DNA of 64,000 nt from Bordetella bronchialis. Lineage in GTDB: Bacteria; Pseudomonadota; Gammaproteobacteria; Burkholderiales; Burkholderiaceae_B. The stretch lies in NCBI RefSeq assembly GCF_001676705.1, contig NZ_CP016170.1:2232001-2296000 (forward strand), read 5' to 3'. This document shows, one piece after another, positions 17,401 to 25,004 of the stretch (positions are counted from its first letter, which is position 1; each line of letters begins with the position of its first letter). The notes beneath the pieces were generated by a model that was given only the letters and a program-made list of their open reading frames with translations, did no database searches and was not told the DNA's origin. The position numbers and the translations under genes were made by a program.

Positions 17401-18867
17401 TCAGGCGTACAGCCCATGCAGGAACCAGCGGGCATCGGCCACGCCGCGCTCGCGGTAGATCCAATAACGGGCGGCGTGCGCGTCCTCGGCCACGAAATAG
17501 TCGCGCACGGCCACCCCTTCGTCCCACCAGCCGCTTTCGATGCGTTCCGGGCCGCGCAGCAAGGTCAGCGGCGTGCCGTGCACGGGACGATTGCCCCGGA
17601 CCTGCAAGGGTTGCGGCGGATCGACCAGCCAGAAAGGACGGTCCAGCACTGGGGCATCCGTGGCCGCGTCGCGGGCATCGTGGGCGCTGGTCCAGCGGTT
17701 GGCGACTTCGGGCCGGTGATCGGCGACGGGGCTGGGGCGCAGGACACGGTCGGCGCCCAGCCGGGCCGTCAGCATATCCAGCAGGCGCGCGCGTTCGCTG
17801 GCGGCCTGCGCCGGCTCGGGAAACAGCGCGGTGTTGGCCGCGGGCTGCGGCACGGTGTGCGGGGCGTCCAGCACGACGGCGACCACCGGCGCCTGCAAGG
17901 TCATGCGGCCCAGGCGTTCGCGCAGCAGGCCCAGCAAATGGTGGGGCTGCCAGGCCGGCTCGGCCAGCGTCAATTCCAGCAGGGTGGGCGGCCGGGCATG
18001 ACGCCCGCGTTCGTGTTCCAGCGCCAATGCCAGGCCCGGCACGGCGCGCTGGCGCGCCACCAGCCAGCCGCTCATTTGCTCCACCAGGATGCGGGCCACC
18101 GCCAGCACGGCATCGGTGTGCTCGATGCGCTCGATCAATTCATAACGGCGCTTGAAGGCGGCCGGCGGGGAAACCCAGGCATGGGCTTGCGGCGCATCGC
18201 CGTAGGCGGCATCCAGCGCTTTCAATAGCGCCGTTCCGCAGCGGCGCTGCAGCCCCGCGCGGGGCAGGCGGCGCAGGAAATCGAAGCGGCGGCAGCCGAT
18301 GCCATGCAGCCATTCCAGATAAGGCTGTGCCTGCGGCAGCAGGGCACAGGGCAGCGCATCCAGGCGGCGCTTCAGCCTGGACAGCAGCAGCGCATGGCGC
18401 GGCCCGGCATCGGCGCGGCGGGCCAGCAGCCACGCGCCGCCGGCGGTGGGCGCCATGCCCAGGCGGGCTTGCAGGCCCAGCGTGCGCAGGGTGCCGGCCA
18501 CGCGGCGCGCCAGCGCGCGCGGGCCGCCGAACACGCGCAGGCTGGCGCCTACGTTCAACAGCAGGCTGTCCTGTTCGCCCAGCGCGACCTCCGGCGTGTA
18601 TTGCAGCAGGGCCAGCGCCGCGCCTTCCAATGCCGCGCTTTCGGCCGCGCGGTCGCGATCCAGCATGATGGCGTGCGGAGCCAGCACGCCGGCACCGGCG
18701 CGGCGCATGCCCAGGCTGATGCCATGGCTGGCCGCGGCCGGCGTCAAGGCCATGACGCATTCGTGCTCGATCACCGCGCATGCCGTGGTCTCCAGCGGCC
18801 ACGGCGGATGCAGGGCATCAAGCGCCAGCCTCGGCAGGTAGATGGCGATCCAGAGTTGCATGGTCAT
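17401..18867 (-). CDS. imuB: Y-family polymerase-like mutasome protein ImuB
   Basis: A 488-residue protein with Y-family fold but no catalytic DxD at the N-terminus (it reads WIAIYLPRLALDAL where DinB has its metal-binding Asp). This is expected for ImuB, a non-catalytic hub. A TALF sequence near residue 365 sits where ImuB proteins carry a beta-clamp motif, though it is degenerate. The C-terminal part ends with the YWIYRERGVADARWFLHGLYA type tail of ImuB. The start at 18867 overlaps imuA by 50 bp; a second ATG is at 18861. Confidence 0.9.
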   Translation of the reverse strand: MTMQLWIAIYLPRLALDALHPPWPLETTACAVIEHECVMALTPAAASHGISLGMRRAGAGVLAPHAIMLDRDRAAESAALEGAALALLQYTPEVALGEQDSLLLNVGASLRVFGGPRALARRVAGTLRTLGLQARLGMAPTAGGAWLLARRADAGPRHALLLSRLKRRLDALPCALLPQAQPYLEWLHGIGCRRFDFLRRLPRAGLQRRCGTALLKALDAAYGDAPQAHAWVSPPAAFKRRYELIERIEHTDAVLAVARILVEQMSGWLVARQRAVPGLALALEHERGRHARPPTLLELTLAEPAWQPHHLLGLLRERLGRMTLQAPVVAVVLDAPHTVPQPAANTALFPEPAQAASERARLLDMLTARLGADRVLRPSPVADHRPEVANRWTSAHDARDAATDAPVLDRPFWLVDPPQPLQVRGNRPVHGTPLTLLRGPERIESGWWDEGVAVRDYFVAEDAHAARYWIYRERGVADARWFLHGLYA

Positions 18868-19648
18868 CGAAGAAGGGCAGGGTTTCCTGGCGATCGGTGC
18901 GGGCGGTTTCCTGTGGGATGGGCTGGAAGGTTTCCGGGGGCTCGGCCGGCGCAATCGCCTGGGGAGCGGCTTGATGCGTTTCCGTCCTTGCAGGCAAAGG
19001 AGGGATTTCCCGTGCCGCGGTGCGGGGTCTTTCCAGCGCGATATACAAGGAATGGCTGCATACCGGCCCCCGGCGCTTGACGATGTCCACCCGCAGCCCG
19101 TCGCCGGCGGGCGCCAGCGCCAGCCGCAAGGGGGCCGGCGAGGCCTGCGCCGCCGCGCGTGCCGGTCGCAGGCAGAAGAAAAGCGTGGCGCCGGCCTGCG
19201 CCGCCAGATGCAGCCGTCGCAGGGCTTCCGGCCGCGCCTGCGGCAGCCAGCACAGCAGCGCGGCGCAACTGCCGTTTTTCAACACTTGTTCCGCGGCCCA
19301 CAGCGCGTCAGCCGGCCGGCCGGGATTCACCCACAGCAGCCGCGCGGGGTCCAGCCCGCCGCTGCGCCAGGCCGCGATATGCGGCACGAAGGGCGGCTGC
19401 ACGAGTACGATGCTGCCTTCCCGGTCCAGCGCCCGCAGCGCGGGTTGCAGAAGCCGCAGTTCTCCCAGGCCGGGATGCGGCAGCAAGAGTTCATTCAACA
19501 CCCCCGTCGGCCAGCCGCCGCCCGGCAGTTCCCGCCCCAGCGCGGCATGGCCCGTGGGCACCGCCGCGCGCGCCGCCTGCGCAAGCTGGGTCCCCCGCCA
19601 CAAGGCGGGATGGATCTGTTCGGGTGACGGTGCGGCAAGCGTCGGCAT
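18818..19648 (-). CDS. imuA: RecA-like mutasome protein ImuA (SulA-related)
   Basis: A 276-residue protein. It starts MPTLAAPSPEQIHPALWRGT, continues with GWPTGVLNELLLPHPGLGEL in place of a Walker A loop, and then the RecA-like core IVLVQPPFVPHIAAW and LLWVNPGRPADALWAAEQ. ImuA binds ImuB and is needed for DnaE2-dependent mutagenesis. The last 50 residues are Pro/Thr/Glu-rich, overlap imuB and contain QETLPFF, which looks like a clamp-binding peptide. The gene starts 58 bp downstream of a LexA box. Confidence 0.88.
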   Translation of the reverse strand: MPTLAAPSPEQIHPALWRGTQLAQAARAAVPTGHAALGRELPGGGWPTGVLNELLLPHPGLGELRLLQPALRALDREGSIVLVQPPFVPHIAAWRSGGLDPARLLWVNPGRPADALWAAEQVLKNGSCAALLCWLPQARPEALRRLHLAAQAGATLFFCLRPARAAAQASPAPLRLALAPAGDGLRVDIVKRRGPVCSHSLYIALERPRTAAREIPPLPARTETHQAAPQAIAPAEPPETFQPIPQETARTDRQETLPFFDDHATLDRHLPAEAGA

Positions 19649-19706
19649 GACGGTAGAGCAGGGGCGGAAACGCCCGGCGTGTGCAGGGCCGGGCGTTAAG
19701 TTTTCA

Positions 19707-19722
19707 CTGTACAAATATACAG
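19707..19722. promoter_or_regulatory. LexA (SOS) box of the imuA-imuB-dnaE2 operon
   Basis: The 16-base CTGTACAAATATACAG is a full CTGT-N8-ACAG operator, and the flanking bases extend the match to the TACTGT...ACAG consensus. It lies 58 bp before the imuA ATG, in an A/T-rich patch that also suits a promoter. It predicts DNA-damage induction of the whole cassette through LexA cleavage. Confidence 0.92.
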
Positions 19723-20002
19723 TAAAAAATTGGCTCGCATTCGTTGTCGATCCACCGTTGCCGACGGCAGGGCAATGGCGCGGCATGCGCGGCATGCGCA
19801 ACCGGATTGCACATGGTTATTCCGATAAGAGGTTGTCCGGGAAACGGTCAGGACGGCACTACCGGAGTTGCCGCAACAATTGACGTCCATCGACTCCAGC
19901 TTGACGAGAAGCGCCTGAGCTGACGTTGCGGCTTCTGCGATGGCTATATTGAACTTCCACGTTTCGCCGCCATCTCACACGCAGTGACGGGAGGGTTCCC
20001 TT

Positions 20003-21001
20003 ATGTACTCCAGATACTCAAGATCATTCGCCGGCTCCATGCTCCTGGCCGGCTGCCTGCTTTTTGGCGGCAGCGCCATGGCGGCGGAAGCCACGCCCGA
20101 CCAGGTGTACCAGGCCGCGCAGGCCGGCAACTATCGCGAAGCCCAGGCGATGATGGACCAGATCCTGCGCGACCACCCGAACAGCGCCAAGGCGCATTTC
20201 GTGGAAGCCGAACTCCTGGGCAAGCAAGGCAAGCTCCAGCAAGCCCAGGCGGAACTCAACACCGCCTTGCGCCTGGATCCCAGCCAGAATTTCGCCCGTC
20301 CCGGCGCGGTGGATGAGTTGCGTACGCTGATTGCCTCGGGCAGCGGCGCCGCCTCGCGCGCGCAGGGTACGTTCGGCGGCATTCCGTGGGGCATGGTGCT
20401 GGGCATCGCCGCGCTGTTGATCGTCGTGTCGCTGATGATGCGCGCGCGGCGCCGCGCCAACGTTCCCTCCGGCGGCCCCGGACCTTACGGTTACGGATAT
20501 GGCGCCACGCGCAACGCCCCGCCGTATGGTCCGCAAGGTCCGCAAGGTCCGCAAGGCCCGCAAGGCGGATACGGCTATCCGGGCGGCGCGGGGCCCGCGG
20601 CTCCGGCGACGGGCGGCATGGGGTCCGGCATCATGGGCGGCCTGGCCACGGGCGCCGCGGTCGGTGCCGGCGTGGTGGCGGGGGAAGCCCTGATGAACCG
20701 CGTACTCAATGGTGGTGGCTCCGCTCACGCAGCGGGCAATGCCGGCAATCCGAATGCGGTCAACGATACGGGGGCCGGCAATTCCGCGGAGCCCGGATAT
20801 GACATGGGCGGCAACGACTTCGGTTTGCGCGACGCCGGCTCCTGGGACGATGACCCTGCCCGCAAGCTGGGCAGCAGCAACGACGGCGGCGGTGCCGACA
20901 CCTGGAATATCGGCAATCCCTGGAATGACGACGATGCCTCCAGCGATGGCGGCGGCTCCTGGGATGACAACAGCGGCGGGTCCGACGACGACTGGACCTG
21001 A
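20003..21001 (+). CDS. Exported TPR protein with membrane anchor and Gly/Asp-rich tail
   Basis: A 332-residue protein. The signal peptide MLLAGCLLFGGSAMA is followed by a TPR-like domain (residues 28-110: DQVYQAAQAGNYREAQAMMD, HFVEAELLGKQGKLQQAQAE). A membrane helix (WGMVLGIAALLIVVSLMM) comes next, then a low-complexity tail with four GPQ units, a glycine-zipper segment (GGLATGAAVGAGVVAGEAL) and a strongly acidic Asp/Gly/Ser/Trp end. A GGGAGGG site precedes the ATG. The function is unknown. A strong terminator follows. Confidence 0.85.
   Translation: MYSRYSRSFAGSMLLAGCLLFGGSAMAAEATPDQVYQAAQAGNYREAQAMMDQILRDHPNSAKAHFVEAELLGKQGKLQQAQAELNTALRLDPSQNFARPGAVDELRTLIASGSGAASRAQGTFGGIPWGMVLGIAALLIVVSLMMRARRRANVPSGGPGPYGYGYGATRNAPPYGPQGPQGPQGPQGGYGYPGGAGPAAPATGGMGSGIMGGLATGAAVGAGVVAGEALMNRVLNGGGSAHAAGNAGNPNAVNDTGAGNSAEPGYDMGGNDFGLRDAGSWDDDPARKLGSSNDGGGADTWNIGNPWNDDDASSDGGGSWDDNSGGSDDDWT
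20528..20563 (+). repeat. Four 9-bp units encoding collagen-like Gly-Pro-Gln
   Basis: GGTCCGCAA is repeated three times, followed by GGCCCGCAA, giving GPQ four times in the exported TPR protein. Such short in-frame units can change number by slippage. Confidence 0.9.
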
Positions 21002-21033
21002 GCCCGCCTGACCGGGGATTGAATGGTTTGGAA

Positions 21034-21058
21034 GCCGGCGCATGCGCCGGTTTTTTTT
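21034..21058 (+). terminator. Rho-independent terminator
   Basis: A perfect palindrome, CCGGCGCATGCGCCGG at 21035-21050, is followed directly by eight T. It ends transcription of the exported TPR protein gene. Confidence 0.92.
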
Positions 21059-21199
21059 CACCATGACTCCAGTCCAGACTTACGCTGGACTGCCGTAGCG
21101 CGCCCGCCGGTGAGGCGCTTGGATCTCGCTGGATGTCTGCCCTGGGAGAAGCGCGGGGCTACCGTCCCCTCCTGCTGTCGGCCTCCGACGTCAGCGATA

Positions 21200-21250
21200 T
21201 TGACACCGCGCATCCTCTTCTATATCGTACGATATATGTCTTACGATATA
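21200..21250 (+). promoter_or_regulatory. Promoter and operator of the yqjI-like gene
   Basis: TTGACA at 21200-21205 is followed after 17 bases by TATCGT (21223-21228), a plausible sigma70 promoter. A perfect 16-base palindrome, TATATCGTACGATATA (21221-21236), covers the -10 region, and a further half site TTACGATATA follows at 21241-21250. This arrangement predicts tight autorepression by the PadR-family protein encoded next. Confidence 0.75.
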
Positions 21251-21259
21251 GAGGACGCC

Positions 21260-21961
21260 ATGCACTTTCCCTTGCATCATTTCTTCTTCCGGCGCGGCTT
21301 CGCCGCTTGGGCCATGCATCATCACGCCATGGTGGGCCGCCACGGCGGGGGCGGGCATCGTGGCGGGCCCGGCCACGGTGGCCGCCATGGCCATCACCAC
21401 CACGGCGATCCGGCGGACGATGCCGGTGACGAGCAAGGCTGGGTCCGCGGCCGCAAATTCGGCGCGGAAGACCTGCAGCTGATGCTGCTCGGCATCCTGG
21501 AAAACAAGCCCAGCCACGGCTACGAACTCATCAAGGCCCTGGGCGCGATGAGCAGCGGTTTCTACACCCCCAGCCCCGGCATGATCTATCCCGCGCTGAC
21601 CTATCTCGAGGAAATCGGCTATGCCACGGTCGAGCTCGAAGGCAGCAAGAAGCGCTACCACGTCGCCGATGCCGGCCGCGCGTATCTGGACCAGAACCGG
21701 GATCGGCTGGCCCTGCTGTTCGGCAAGCTCAAGCACGTGGCCCGCAGGATGGAATGGATGCGCCGCGCATGGACCGGCCAGCCCATGGAAGCCGGCCCGG
21801 AAGGGCAGGACACCGTCACGGGGTGGGTGCCCGAACTGGTCCAGGCACGCCAGGCGCTTAAGCAGGCATTGTTCCGCCGCGACGATGCGGATCCCGCGGA
21901 ACAGCGCCGCATCGCCGCCATCCTGATGCGAGCCGTCCAGGAAATCGACGGCAAGGCCTGA
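21260..21961 (+). CDS. yqjI: PadR-family metal-responsive repressor, YqjI-like
   Basis: A 233-residue repressor. The first 50 residues are extremely His/Gly-rich (for example GRHGHHHHGD), as in E. coli YqjI, where this region binds nickel. The PadR winged helix follows: LQLMLLGILENKPSHGYELI, then TPSPGMIYPALTYLEEIGYA. YqjI represses the ferric reductase gene yqjH, and here the yqjH-like gene lies directly downstream. The start at 21260 has GAGG five bases before it; the ATG at 21236 lies inside the operator and is less likely. Confidence 0.88.
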   Translation: MHFPLHHFFFRRGFAAWAMHHHAMVGRHGGGGHRGGPGHGGRHGHHHHGDPADDAGDEQGWVRGRKFGAEDLQLMLLGILENKPSHGYELIKALGAMSSGFYTPSPGMIYPALTYLEEIGYATVELEGSKKRYHVADAGRAYLDQNRDRLALLFGKLKHVARRMEWMRRAWTGQPMEAGPEGQDTVTGWVPELVQARQALKQALFRRDDADPAEQRRIAAILMRAVQEIDGKA

Positions 21962-22047
21962 TCGCCGGGGAAGTCCTTAGCGTGGCGCATCGCGGGGCAC
22001 GCCGCGATGCGCCCGCGCACCCTCGCTCATTCAAAGGTTTTCTTCTC

Positions 22048-22863
22048 ATGACCCAACCAGATCTTTCCGTCCAGCGTGTGCGCCACGAACTGAAAATGCG
22101 ATTGCTGCAGGTCGTGCGCACCCGGCTGGTCTCGCCCCAATTGCTGTGCGTCACCTTGTCAGGCCCCGACATGGAAGGCTTCCGCTCCGCTTCCTTCGAC
22201 GATCACGTCAAGGTGTTCTTTCCCGAGCCCGACCAGGACAAGCCCGTGCTGCCCATCGTCGGCCCGCAGGGCATCTCCATGCCGCCCGGTGTGCCGCGTC
22301 CGGCGGCGCGCGACTACACGCCGCGTCGCCATGACCCCATTGCCGGCGAGCTCGATATCGAATTCGTCCTGCACGGCGATGGCCCCGCTTCCAGCTGGGC
22401 GGCGCAGGCGCGGCCCGGCAAATTCCTGGGCGTGGGCGGGCCGCGCGGCTCTTTCATCGTGCCGATGGGCTTCGACTGGCACTTGCTGATCGGCGACGAA
22501 ACCGCCTTGCCGGCCATCGCGCGCCGCATAGAGGAGTTGCCGGCCTCCACGCGCGTCATCGCCATCATCGAGGTCGCCCAGGCCGCGGCCGAAGTCGCGT
22601 TGCCGCGGCGCGAGGGATTGTCCGTTCAATGGCTGCATCGCAATCACGCGCCGGCGGGCGACCCCACGCTGCTGGAACAGGCGGCGCGACAGGTGGAATT
22701 GCCCGCCGGTGAGGGCTACGTCTGGGCGGCCGCCGAATCCGCCGCCGCCAAGGCGGTACGCCGCGTCATGGTGGAAGAGCGCGGCGTAGCCAAGACGCGC
22801 ATCCGTGCCTCCAGCTATTGGAAGCGCGGAGCCGCCGCGGTGCACGAAACGCTCGAGGACTGA
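22048..22863 (+). CDS. yqjH: NADPH-dependent ferric-siderophore reductase, YqjH/SIP family
   Basis: A 271-residue siderophore-interacting protein. The FAD-binding motif is RDYTPRRHD; it is followed by a GPRGSF phosphate-binding loop and the SIP C-terminal region (GEGYVWAAAESAAAKAVRR, then RASSYWKRG). It should reduce ferric-siderophore complexes in the cytoplasm to release iron. It lies 86 bp downstream of the yqjI-like repressor on the same strand; in E. coli the two genes are divergent. Confidence 0.9.
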   Translation: MTQPDLSVQRVRHELKMRLLQVVRTRLVSPQLLCVTLSGPDMEGFRSASFDDHVKVFFPEPDQDKPVLPIVGPQGISMPPGVPRPAARDYTPRRHDPIAGELDIEFVLHGDGPASSWAAQARPGKFLGVGGPRGSFIVPMGFDWHLLIGDETALPAIARRIEELPASTRVIAIIEVAQAAAEVALPRREGLSVQWLHRNHAPAGDPTLLEQAARQVELPAGEGYVWAAAESAAAKAVRRVMVEERGVAKTRIRASSYWKRGAAAVHETLED

Positions 22864-22969
22864 GCCATGTCCCGCCGCCATTGGAAGCGATGCCATTAAA
22901 CGGCTCTTAAAACACGTCCGCTAAAACTTCGCGCATCCGTCATCCTGGATACGCAAAGTCCGGCAAGCC

Positions 22970-23698
22970 ATGCAGCAGACCTCTTACCGCCGCGAATTCT
23001 TCGATCTGCAACTCCTGTTCGCGCGCGCGGCCAGCCGTTGTTCCGGCATGCCCCTGGCCCAGGCCTTGATGGAATACACCAATCTGTATATCCGCTTCGG
23101 CCTGGGGCGGGACTTCGATCCCGGCCACCCCGTATGGCGGGAATACCTTGAAGGCCTCCGCGATACCGGCGACCTGGATGCATGGACATACGCCTTCTAC
23201 CAATCCCGGCTGCCGGAAACCGGCGTACCCGATATCGTCGACCGCGTGGGCTGCTTCTCCTACGCACGGCTGCGGTCCGGCGCGATCCACATCCATTTCG
23301 GCAATGCGGAAGAGGATGGCGTCTCGCCCTTGAAGGCCGGGCGCTACCAATGCCGCATGGGGGAACTGCGGCTGCTCTTCGCGCGGATCCGGGAACGCGA
23401 GGATCCCTCCACCCAGGTGCACGGCACGTCCTGGCTATACAACCTGCCCGCCTATCGGCGCCTCTTCCCCACGCGCTACATCGCTTCCGCCGTCGACGTG
23501 GACGGCAAGTTCCGCAATATGTCCTTGTGGGGCCAATTCATCGGCCGCGGCGGGGAAATCCGGCCGGCGCCCGCCAATGCCTTCAAGGCCCGGATCGCGA
23601 TGCGGACCTCCCTGGACGGCCTGCGGCGTTGCTTTCCCTTGCGGGCGCTGGCGGTCCACGCACCGGTGCAGGATTTCTACGCGTTCCACGCCTTATAG
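22970..23698 (+). CDS. Conserved-looking hypothetical protein
   Basis: A 242-residue protein I do not recognise. It has no signal peptide and no membrane segment. It is rich in aromatic and Arg residues, with a central block GCFSYARLRSGAIHIHFGNAEEDG and a later block HGTSWLYNLPAYRRLFP. Codon use is like that of the neighbouring genes. It follows the ferric reductase by about 100 bp and may be independently transcribed. A hairpin follows the stop. Confidence 0.7.
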   Translation: MQQTSYRREFFDLQLLFARAASRCSGMPLAQALMEYTNLYIRFGLGRDFDPGHPVWREYLEGLRDTGDLDAWTYAFYQSRLPETGVPDIVDRVGCFSYARLRSGAIHIHFGNAEEDGVSPLKAGRYQCRMGELRLLFARIREREDPSTQVHGTSWLYNLPAYRRLFPTRYIASAVDVDGKFRNMSLWGQFIGRGGEIRPAPANAFKARIAMRTSLDGLRRCFPLRALAVHAPVQDFYAFHAL

Positions 23699-23710
23699 CC
23701 ATGGTCCTTC

Positions 23711-23735
23711 GGCCGCCGCGCGGTTGGCGGCGGCC
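23711..23735. terminator. Bidirectional hairpin between convergent genes
   Basis: GGCCGCCGC and GCGGCGGCC form a nine-base-pair stem with a seven-base loop in the gap between the hypothetical gene and the Bug gene. There is no T tract on either side. Confidence 0.5.
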
Positions 23736-23746
23736 TGTCGCGGTGG

Positions 23747-24754
23747 CTATTCGGCGTGCAGATTGGCCCGCCGCACCACCTCTCCCCAGCGCTTTTCCTC
23801 GGCCACGATGAAAGCGGCGAAGTCCGCCGGACCGGCGCCCGACACTTCGCTGGAGTCCTGCGCCAGCCTTAGCCGCACCGATTCCGACGCCAGGGCCGCA
23901 TGCGCCGCCTTGTTCAGGCGCGCGATGGCGGACGCCGGCGTGCCGGCTGGCGCCAGCAAGCCGAACCATTGCGAGCTCTCGAATCCCGGATAGCCCGATT
24001 CCGCCACGGTCGGCACATCGGGAATGGCATCCAGCCGGCGGGATGAACCCACCGCGATGATCTTCACGCGGCCGGACTCCGCCTGCGGCAACAGTCCCGG
24101 CAAACCGGCGGATGCCGCATCGATATTGCCGGCCAGCAGGTCCTGCAGCTGTGCGCCGGTTCCTTTGTAGGGGACGTGCACGACATCGATGCCGGTGGCG
24201 GTTTTCAGCATCTCGAAGGCCAGGTGGCCGGCGCTGCCGTTGCCCGCGGAACCATAGTTCAGCTTGCCCGGCTCTTTCTTCGCCAGCGCCACAAAGCTCG
24301 CCAGGTCGTTCGCCGGCACGCGGGCGTTCAAGGCGAACACCATGGGCAGTTTCGCCAGCAGGATGATGGGCGCGAAGTCCTTGGTGGGGCTGTAGGGCAG
24401 CTTGGGCATCATCGCCGGATTCACCGCCAGCGTGCCCACGTGGCCCAGCACCAAGGTATAGCCGTCGGGCCGGGCCCGCGCGGCCTCCACGGTCGCGATC
24501 GTGCCCTGGCCGCCGCCCTTGTTCTCCACCACGACCTGTTGTCCCAGATCGCGCGACATCTCCACGGCGACCGCGCGGGCGATCACGTCCGAGCTGCCGC
24601 CAGGGCCGTAGGGCACCAGCAGGCGGATGGGGCGGGTAGGCGTCCAATCTTCCGCGGCGGCGGGACGCAGGGCGGCCAGCGCGAGCAGCGCGGTCGCGGC
24701 CAGAACAAGCATGCGGGCGCCATGCCGGCCGCCGATGCGGGCGGTACGGGACAT
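23747..24754 (-). CDS. Bug/TctC-family periplasmic solute-binding protein
   Basis: A 335-residue receptor of the tripartite tricarboxylate transporter type. The signal peptide (MLVLAATALLALAALRPAAA) is followed by the family opening TRPIRLLVPYGPGGSSDVIAR. Later blocks are YGSAGNGSAGHLAFEMLK and HVPYKGTGAQLQDLLAGNID. No TctA or TctB gene lies beside it. It starts at 24754 after an AGAGGAG site and is divergent from the siderophore receptor. The ligand is unknown; Bug proteins bind carboxylates, amides and related small acids. Confidence 0.92.
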   Translation of the reverse strand: MSRTARIGGRHGARMLVLAATALLALAALRPAAAEDWTPTRPIRLLVPYGPGGSSDVIARAVAVEMSRDLGQQVVVENKGGGQGTIATVEAARARPDGYTLVLGHVGTLAVNPAMMPKLPYSPTKDFAPIILLAKLPMVFALNARVPANDLASFVALAKKEPGKLNYGSAGNGSAGHLAFEMLKTATGIDVVHVPYKGTGAQLQDLLAGNIDAASAGLPGLLPQAESGRVKIIAVGSSRRLDAIPDVPTVAESGYPGFESSQWFGLLAPAGTPASAIARLNKAAHAALASESVRLRLAQDSSEVSGAGPADFAAFIVAEEKRWGEVVRRANLHAE

Positions 24755-24925
24755 AGGTCTGTCTCCTCTTATAGGTTTCCTGGGACTAACGATGCGCCGC
24801 TTTCAGGACGGCAGGGCGCATGATGCGCAACACTGGCGTCCCGCGTAAAGCGCAAAGAGTCGAAGCTTTGTTGCGTCCGGCGCATGAATATGGGCGCCGG
24901 TCAAGGCCGAATATTCGATCTAATT

Positions 24926-24944
24926 GCGAATGGATATCAATTGC
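24926..24944. promoter_or_regulatory. Candidate Fur box upstream of the siderophore receptor
   Basis: GCGAATGGATATCAATTGC, 61 bp before the receptor start, is an imperfect inverted repeat matching 11 of 19 positions of the classical Fur box, in an A/T-rich patch. A second similar stretch, GGATAATATCGCGTCTCAT, follows. Iron repression is expected for this receptor class. Confidence 0.5.
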
Positions 24945-25004
24945 GGATAATATCGCGTCTCATTTTGAAATTGTTCAACGTCTTGTCAGCCAGGAGACTC
25001 GAAA

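Noticed and set aside
24926..24944. Confident Fur regulation of the siderophore receptor
   Set aside because: The match to the Fur box is only partial, so it is listed as a candidate site and not treated as established.
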